A stretch of 64,000 bases of DNA from Anolis sagrei. Lineage: Eukaryota > Chordata > Lepidosauria > Squamata > Anolidae. The stretch covers positions 246,352,571 through 246,416,570 of the forward strand of contig NC_090024.1 in NCBI RefSeq assembly GCF_037176765.1, read 5' to 3'. Under the pieces are notes generated by a model. That model did no database searches and had not been told where the DNA came from. It saw only the letters and a program-made list of their open reading frames with translations. Made by a program: the position numbers and the translations under genes. Below are positions 31,331 to 39,800 of this stretch, piece by piece (position 1 is the stretch's first letter; each line of letters starts with the position of its first letter).

Positions 31331-31833
31331 CTTTCAGAGATGAGACAGATGATGGGCCAAAACTAACAAAATGAAGTTCAACGGGGACAAATGCAAGATA
31401 CTCCACTTACGCAGAAAGAATGAAATGCAAAAAATCAGAATGGGGGACGATGCCCGGCTCAATAGCAGGATGTGTGAACAAGATCTTGGAGTCCTCCTGG
31501 GAAAGGGAACAGGAGCTAAAAAAGCCAAATGGGATTTTGGCCTGCATAAATATGTGTATAGTGCCTAGATCCAGGGAAGTCAAGTTTTCCCTTTATTCTA
31601 TTCTGCCTTTTTCAGACCACACCTGGAATCACACTGTGTCCAATTCTGGGCACCACACTAAAGGGAGATGTATGCTAAACTGGAATGTGTCCAGAGGAGG
31701 GAGACTCAAAGGATCAAGGGTCTGGAGAACAAGCCCTATGAGGAGTGGCTTAAAGAGCTGGCCATGTTTAGCCTGCAGAAGAGAAGGCTGAGAGGAGACA
31801 TGATGAGGGCCAGGAATCAAGATATGAAGAGCA
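31331..31833 (+). mobile_element. Older CR1 LINE fragment
   Basis: Covers the part from MKFNGDKCKILHLRRKNEMQ to [20 protein letters not shown] with frame breaks and clear divergence from the young copies. Confidence 0.8.
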
Positions 31834-31837
31834 GTCA

Positions 31838-32512
31838 TAGAATCATAGAATCAAAGAGTTGGAAGAGACCTCCTGGGCCATCATCCAGTCCAACCCCATT
31901 CTGCCAAGAAGCAGGAATATTGCATTCAAATCACCCCTGACGGATGGCCATCCAGCCTCTGTTTAAAAGCTTCCAAAGAAGGAGCCTCCACCACACTCCG
32001 GGGCAGAGAGTTCCACTGCTGAACGGCTCTCACAGTCAGGAAGTTCTTCCTAATGTTCAAATGGAATCTCCTCTCTTGTAATTTGAAGCCATTGTTCCAT
32101 TGCGTCCTAGTCTCCAAGGAAGCAGAAAACAAGCTTGCTCCCTCCTCCTCCCTGTGGCTTTCTCTCAAATATTTATACATGGCTATCATATCTCCTCTCA
32201 GCCTTCTCTTCTTCAGGCTAAACATGCCCAGCTCCTTAAGCCGCTCCTCATAGGGCTTCTTCTCCAGACCCTTGATCATTTTAGTCGCCCTCTTCCTCTG
32301 GACACATTCCAGCTTGTCAATATCTCTCTTGAATGCCCAGAATTGGACACAATATTCCAGGTGTGGTCTAACCAAAGCGGAATAGAGCATGGGGAGCATG
32401 ACTTCCCTAGATCTAGACACTACACTCCTCTTGATACAGGCCAAAATCCCATTGGCTTTTTTTGCCGCTACATCACATTGTTGGCTCATGTTTAACTTGT
32501 TGTCCACGAGGA
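31838..32512 (-). mobile_element. CR1 LINE 3' fragment with open frame
   Basis: Two tail octamers, then about 195 open codons back to [20 protein letters not shown]. Recent copy. Confidence 0.9.
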
Positions 32513-32535
32513 GGAGATACGTAGGTTGTTTTCTG

Positions 32536-32770
32536 CTGTTTTGTCGAAGACTTTCATGGCTGGAATCCCTGGGTCGTTGTAGGTTTTTCAGGCTGTATGG
32601 CCATGTTTTAGAAGCATTCTCTCCTGATGTTTTGCCTGCATCTATGGCAAGCATTCTCAGAGGTTGTGAGGTCTCCTCTGAGGATGCTTGCCATAGATGC
32701 AGGCAAAACATCGGGAGAGAATGCTTCTAAAACATGGCCATATAGCCTGAAAAACCTACAACAAACCAAT
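32536..32770. mobile_element. Foldback PLE terminal repeat
   Basis: Inverted arms (TTTTGTCGAAGACTTTCATG and CTGAAAAACCTACAACAAAC) joined near 32665. No coding part. Diverged: GAAAC and GTC boxes read AAAAC and ATC. Confidence 0.78.
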
Positions 32771-33137
32771 CATGGTTTGTCCTCTTTCTCCCCTCTTGGG
32801 AAGAACTTTATAAGCCCCACAGCCTTAAGAAAGCTCAGAGTTTTCTTAAGGAACTATCTCACCCAGCATATTCTTTTTTTGAATTATTTCCATCTGGCAG
32901 ATGGGACAGGGTGACAAAAACAAACAGAGAGTCAGCTTTTCTCCTAGAGCTCTAACTATATTGTTCTCCATGGTTTCACATTGATGTGGCATTGAGGGCT
33001 GGGCAGTAGTGGTTGGGGTGTGGAGGGATGCGTGTGTGGAGGGATGAGTGGTGGTTGGAGTATGAAGGGATGGGTTGTGGTATGTGCTTGGGAAGGTATG
33101 TAATTTAGGTGTACAATGACAATAAAGCTATTCTATT
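32771..33137. other. Intergenic, nothing recognised
   Basis: No gene or repeat call. An AATAAAG lies near 33121. Confidence 0.4.
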
Positions 33138-33478
33138 CATAGAATCATAGAATCCTAGAATCCAAGAGTTGGAAGAGACCTCATGGGCCATCCAATCCAA
33201 CCCCATTCTGCCAAGAAGCAGGAATATTGCATTCAAATCACCCCCGACAGATGGCCATCCAGCCTCTGTTTAAAAGCCTCCAAAGAAGGAGCCTCCACCA
33301 CACTCCGGGGCAGAGAGTTCCACTGCTGAACAGCTCTCACAGTCAGGAAGTTCTTCCTCATGTTCAGGTGGAATCTCCTTTCTTGTAGTTTGAAGCCATG
33401 GCTCCATTGCGTCCTAGTCTCCAGGGAAGCAGAAAACAAGCTTTCTCTCTCCTCCCTGTGGCTTCCTCTCACATATTC
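33138..33478 (-). mobile_element. CR1 LINE 3' fragment upstream of gene C
   Basis: Tail GAATCATAGAATCCTAG to the region encoding RGSHREE. It ends about 180 bp before the gene C TATA-like box. Confidence 0.88.
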
Positions 33479-33660
33479 TATACTATGGAGGTTTCCTCGG
33501 TTGTGTCACAAGCATCTGCTGCAATCCAACCATGCTCAGCACACCGGGGCCACCCCTTGCTCTGCTTCCTTCCTTCCTGAAACCCGTCCTGCAAGCTGTC
33601 CCTTCAGGGTTGCCTCACCTGCCACGTTTACCCACAAACCAGCTTTCCTTGGGGAGGGCT

Positions 33661-33668
33661 TATAATAA
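33661..33668 (+). promoter_or_regulatory. TATA-like box of gene C
   Basis: TATAATAA about 60 bp before the ATG of gene C, following a GGGGAGGGC stretch. Confidence 0.6.
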
Positions 33669-33722
33669 CTTTGCGTGGGAGGCTTAGCCATTTGGTCAGG
33701 ATCTCAGCTCTCCAGCCACACC

Positions 33723-33816
33723 ATGGGACCCTCTGTGCTGGCCCTCTTGGTGGGCCTCCTGGTTCTTTGTCCTGAACCAACATCAGCCAACAGCCCAAAG
33801 CGATTGTGCCCAAAAG
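33723..33816 (+). CDS. Gene C exon 1: signal peptide
   Basis: ATG in the context ACCATGGGA (strong Kozak). 31 codons plus 1 nt, phase 1, before GTAAGC. Hydrophobic core [11 protein letters not shown], likely cleavage after TSA, leaving a basic linker with one cysteine. Confidence 0.88.
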
Positions 33817-36800
33817 GTAAGCAATCCCAAGTAAAAGGCCTTTTACAGTGAAGTGGAACAGAAGTCGAACTCTATGTCCAGGCGACGCTAGGGATTCCCT
33901 GCACTTAATGCAGGGCAACCTGAATTAACTTTGTTTTTAAGCCAATTTGGGAATACACTATAGTTTCTAAGGACAGCATGGCCAGCTCCAGTCCAAACCA
34001 GTCTGTTGTCCACATGGGCCAGCTTGGGAAAGGAATGGATCGGGCCCATGTTACTACATCCAATGGCCCATGTTACTACATCCAAGGTAGTTGGGCCTTG
34101 TTAGCTTGAAGAAGACAAGACTGACAAAGGGACATGAGAGCTGTGTGTATATATATATTTGGAGGGCCGTCACGCTAAGGAAGGGGCAAGCTTGCTGGTG
34201 GAGTCTCCTTCTCTGGAGGTTTTCAGGCAGAGGCTGGATACCATCTGTCAGGGGGGCGTTCTCTATGTGTTCGTGCTGGGTAGAAGGAGGATTGACTAGA
34301 TGGCCCTTGAGGCTCCATTCCAACTCGAATGGAATATTAAGGGACTTGGAGTCCGGAGTAGGGTTTGAAGCAGAGTCTGGATGTCCATCTGCTAGGAGGG
34401 CTTGGATTCTGTCTTCCTTCGTAGCAGAAGGGGTTGAAATGGATGAAAAGGCAAAGAATGTAGCCACCCCCAGGGCCAGTATGGAGCATTGCTGTTAAAA
34501 GATTGATCTGGATTATACGCTACGTGTAGATGAGCCCAGAGTAGTCCCAAAGATCCAGGCCTAGATCTCCAGCTGGAAACCCCCAACCCTTACAAATGCA
34601 AACACAACACTAGCAGTTGCTTGGTCATCAATGAAAGGTGAAAGGTAGGAGAACAAAGACCCATCAATGTTCATCTAGGACGCGAAACAATGGCTTCAAA
34701 CTACAAGAGAGGAGATTCCATCTGAACATGAGGAAGAACTTCCTGACTGTGAGAACTGTTCAGCAGTGGAACTCTCTGCCCCTGAGTGTGGTGGAGGCTC
34801 CTTCTTTGGAAGCTTTTAAACAGAGGCTGGATGGCCATCTGTCAGGGATGATTTGAATGCAATATTCCTGCTTCTTGGCAGAATGAGGTTGGACTGGATG
34901 GCCCACGAGGTCTCTTCCAACTCTTTGATTCTATGATTCTATGATCTGGAGAACCAAGTCCCAGAAGTCAATGTGTTCAATCGTACAGGGCTAGTGAAGG
35001 TGGGGCAGATGAGGGGCTCCAAGAAAGGCCATCAGGTGATCAGTGGTTGCTTCCCTTCAGAAGAAGGGGGCCTCCTTTATGGAGGGCCCTTGTACTTGCA
35101 TGACAAGATAGGCTTCAAAAGTGCTTCACCAGCCCTGTCCCTTGCTTTGGTTTTTCTTTTAATCCAAGTTAAATTGCAGCCAGAGAATGCACTCAAAGCC
35201 AGTAGACAAATTCTGGTGGCTTACTTCCAGCTAGAAGAGACACGTTGGATAATTTCTTGATGGTAAGTCAACTCACAGATGAATCAGTATATGAGTAAAT
35301 CCAGTTGTTCTCCTGGTTCACTCTGGCTGGGGTTAACATTAGAAGCTCCATGCTCCTCTCTAGAGGCTTCCATAGGAGTTTCTTCATGGCATGGTGCATG
35401 CATTGGGGGATAAATTCTGAATCTAGTTTGCATCAAAGATCACAGCTCTCCCAATCAGGAAATTCTTCCTGCAGGAAAGGAGATTCCACCTTAACATTAG
35501 GAAGAACTTGTCGAAGGTTTTCATGGCCAGAATCAGTGGGTTGTTGTAGGTTTTTCAGGGCTATATGGCCATGATCTAGAGGCATTCTGTCCTGACGTTT
35601 CGCCTGCATCTATGGTCAAGCATTCTCAGAGGTTGTGAGGTCTGTTGGAACTAGGAAAATGGGTTTATATATCTGTGGAATGACCAGGGTGGGACAAAGG
35701 ATTCTTGTCTGCTGGAGCTAGGTGTGAATGTTTCAACTGACCACCTTGATTAGCATATAATGGCCTAACAGTGCCTGGGGGAATCTTTTGTTGAGAGGTG
35801 ATTCGATGTCCTTGTTTGTTTCCTCTTTGTTGTTTTGCTGTTGTAATTTTAGAGTTTTTTAATCCTGGTAGCCAGATTTTGTTCATTTTCATGGTTTCCT
35901 CCTTTCTGTTGAAATTGTCCACATACTTGTGTATTTCAATGGCTTCTCTGTGTAGTCTGACATGGTGGTTGTGAGAGTGGTACAGCATTTCTGTGTTCTC
36001 CAATAATATGCTGTGTCCAGGCTGGTTCCTCAGGTGCTCTGCTATGGCTGACTTCTCTGCTTGAAGTAGTCTGCAGTGCTTTTCATGTTCCTTGATACGT
36101 GGTTGGGCAATGCTGCTGCGTGTGGTGGTCCCTATGTAGACTTGTCCACAGCTGCATGGTACACGGTAGACTCCTGCAGAAGTGAGAGGATCCCTCTTGT
36201 CCTTTGCTGAACGGAGCATTTGTTGGATTTTCTTGGTGGGTCTGTCAGGCCATTATATGCTAATCAAGGTGGTCAGTTGAAACATTCACACCTAGCTTGA
36301 GCAGACAAGAGTCCTTTGTCCCACGCTGGTCCTTCCACAGATATATAAACCCTTTTTCCTAGTTCCAACAGACCTCACTACCTCTGAGGATGCTTGCCAT
36401 AGATGCAGGCGAAATGTCAGGAGAGAATGCCTCTAAAACATGGCTATATAGCCCAAAAAACCTACAACAACCCACATTAGGAAGAACTTCCTGGCTGTGA
36501 GAGAGAGCTGTTCAGCAGTGGAACTCTCTGCCCCGGAGTGTGGTGGAGGCTCCTTCTTTGGATGCTTTTGAACAGAGGCTGGGTGGCCACCTGTCAGGGG
36601 TGATTTGAATGCAATATTCCTGCTTCTTGGCAGAATGGGGTTGGACTGGATGGCCCATGAAGTCTCTTCCAACTCTTTGATTCTATGATCATGATCCAGT
36701 TTTTGTATTACAGAAAAGCCCGGAAAGTGTCCTGTTTCACCGGCTTCTGAAACTTGTAAAAAGGCGTGTCTGGACGATAATGGCTGCCCTGGAGACCTGA

Positions 36801-39800
36801 AGTGTTGCTTCAAAGGCTGTGGACGCAGTTGTGAGAAGCCAGTGATCACTGGTAAATAAATAGTCCTGTCTCCATCTAGAAAGTTGGGTGGGTTTGGGAT
36901 TGCTCCGGCAGGAGTCTCCATCGACCCAATGGGAAAAGTGCTTCATATCAGGTGGAGGGCTGAAAAGTAAATAAACCTGGCCCACTAGCTCACCTAGGCT
37001 GCATCCATAGGAATCTAGTGTCTAGACCAGTGGTTCTCAACCTTCCTAATGCCGCGACCCCTAAATACAGTTCCTCATGTTGTGGTGACCCCCAACCATA
37101 ACATTAATTTCACTGCTACTTCATAACTGTAATTTTGCTCCTGTTATGAATGTAAATATCCAGTATGCAGGGTGTATTTTCATTCACTGGAGCAAATTTG
37201 GCACAAATACTTAATATGCCCAAATTTGAATACTGATGGGGTTGATTTTGTCATTTGGGAGTTATAGTTCACCTACAATCAAAAGCATTTTGAACTTCAC
37301 CAACAATGGAATTGAACCAAACTTGGCATACCGAACTCCCATGACCAATAGAAAATATTGGAAGAGTTTGGTGGGCATTGCCCTTGAGTTTGGGAGTTGT
37401 AGTTCACCTATATCTAGAGACCACTGTGGACTCAAACAATGATGGATCTATGTATTGTCGAAGGCTTTCATGGCTGGAATCACTAAGTTCTTGTGGGTTT
37501 TTCGAGCTATATGGCCATGTTCTAGAGGCATTTCTCCTGACATTTTGCCTGCATCTATGGCAAGCATCCTCAGAGGTGAGGTCTGTTGGAACTGGGAAAA
37601 GGGACCACTCTTACAACCACCATGTCAGACTACACAGAGAAGCCATTGAAATACACAAACATGTGGACAATTTCAACAGAAAGGAGGAAACCATGAAAAT
37701 GAACAAGATCTGGCTACCAGTATTAAAAAATTCTAAAATTGCAACAGCAAAAACAGCAGAGAGGAAACAGGCAGGGAGATCTAATTTCAAGAAGAGTTTG
37801 CTCCAGGCACAGTCAGCCCATTGTATGCTAATCAAGGTGGTCAGTGGAAAGATTCACACCTAGCCCAACTGACACAAGTCCTTTGTCTCACCCTGGTCAT
37901 TCCACAGATATATAAACCCCTTTTCCTAGTTCCAACAGACCTCACTACCTCTGAGGATGCTTGCCATAGATGCAGGCGAAACGTCAGGAGAGAATGCCTC
38001 TAGAACATGGCCATATAGCCCAAAAAACCCCACAAGAACTTAATGATGGATCTGTACCAAACTTGGCACAGATCCTCAATATGCCCAATGTGAACACTGG
38101 TGGAGTTTGGGGAAATGATACTTGACATTTGGGAGTTGTAGCTGCTGGGATTTATAGTTCACTTACAATCAAAGAGTATTATGAACCCCACCAACGATAG
38201 AATTGGGCCAAACTTGACCAACAGGAAATACTGTGTTTTCTGATGGTCTTAGGTGAACCCTCTGACACCCCCTCGTGACCCCTCCAGGGGTCGCGACCCC
38301 TAGGTTGAGAAACACTGGTTTAGATTGAGGAAATTCCCACTCTAATCTGCTTTGGGTGGACCTCACTTGGAATGACCTGTGTCCAGTTCTGGGCAACAAA
38401 ACTGAAGGAGGATATGGACACAGTGGAACGTGTTCAAAGAAAGGCAACCAAAATTTTCAAATGCCTGGAAACTATGAAGACCTATGAGTACTATGTTTAA
38501 TGTATTGTCGAAGGCTTTCATGGCTGGAATCACTAGGTTCTTGTGGGTTTTTTCGGGCTACAGGGCCATGTTCTAGAGGCATTTCTCCTGACTTTTCGCC
38601 TGCATCTATGGCAAGCATCCTCAGAGGTGAGGAGAACCAAGGGACTGGAGAACCAAGCCCCAGAAGCCTCACCTCTGAGGATGCTTGCCATAGATGCAGG
38701 CGAAACGTCAGGAGAAATGCCTCTAGAACATGGCCCTATAGCCCGAAAAAACCTACAAGAACCTAGTACTATGTTTAGTTTGGAGAAGAGTTGTTGTTGT
38801 TATGCTGATTTTTTTTCTCCATAAGGAGACTCAAGGCAGCTTAAGGAGAACATGACAGCCATGTTTACATATTGTTAAGGAGGTCCCATAGAGGAGGGGG
38901 CTAAGCTTGATTTCTGCTGCTCTGGATACAAAGACCACTTCTATCCCAGAATCTGATCCCAGATTATCTGTTCATCCAGATTATCTGGCAGTGGAGATTC
39001 ATACTGAAGACTCACCTGACTGAAATATCATTTTTATTCATTGTTAGAAGAACAATTTCTGTATTAAATGTTGGTTCAGTAACCCAGCAGAGATGGGAGA
39101 GGGACTCGGTTAGAGTAAGAATAGTCTGGAAAGTGAAGAGCTAGGTTCCACAGCAATGGGACATTCGGACCTTGGAAAATCTAGGGACCAACCTAAAAAA
39201 ATAAGATAGTGGGAACTGGAAAACAATTGGGTTGTAGGTTTTTTCAGGCTGTATGGCCATGGTCTAGAGGCATTCTCTCCTGACATTTTGCCTACATCTA
39301 TGGCACGATATGGTAAGTCAGGAGATAATGCCTCTAGACCATGGCCATACAGCCCGAAAAAACCTACAACAACCCAGTGATTCCGGCCATGAAAGCCTTC
39401 AACAATACATGGAAAACAATTATTTTATTGCACAGGGAACGAACAAAAAGAGAGGTAGGAGTTGAAGGAGAAACAATAGCTGGTGGTGGAAAGGAGGTGA
39501 AACTGGGATGGAGTGAGCAAATGTTTGTGTACAACAGTGGTTCCCAACCTTTGGGCCTCCAGGTGTTTTAGACTTCAGCTCCCACAGTTCCTAACAGCTG
39601 GTAAGCTGGCTGGGATTTCTGGGAGCTGAAATCCAAAACAACTGGAGGATCTAAGGTTGGGAACCACTGGTGTACAACGTGGGGGTTTTCGTATAAACAT
39701 TGATTGATTGATTGATTGATTTTGGTATATGAAGAAAATATACCAAATATCTCAAGAGAGATATTGACAAGCTGGAATGTGTCCAGAGGAGGGTGACTCA

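Larger units (their letters stand above)
35472..36690 (+). mobile_element. CR1 LINE 3' fragment interrupted by a PLE
   Basis: CR1 pieces 35472-35509 and 36474-36690 belong together and share the duplicated ACATTAGGAAGAACTT. Its tail ends just before the gene C exon 2 acceptor. Confidence 0.88.
37028..38317 (+). mobile_element. SPIN-like hAT transposon (non-autonomous), split by a PLE
   Basis: Terminal repeats CAGTGGTTCTCAACC and GGTTGAGAAACACTG. The interior has the SPIN-type CAGTTCCTCATGTTGTGGTG and GGGGTCGCGACCCC. An 8-bp target duplication GTCTAGAC/GTTTAGAT fits the hAT TCTAGA preference. A PLE is inserted at 37450. No transposase frame is seen. Confidence 0.85.
36995..38940 (+). mobile_element. 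Old CR1 LINE, host of SPIN and PLE insertions
   Basis: CR1 pieces at 36995-37019 (GCATCCATAGGAATCTAGTG), 38318-38499 and 38778-38940 line up as one diverged copy split by a SPIN-like hAT and a foldback PLE. Confidence 0.65.

Noticed and set aside
39700-39720. (GATT)n run as a CR1 tail
   Set aside because: Lies before the 5' side of the following CR1, so it is an independent short repeat.
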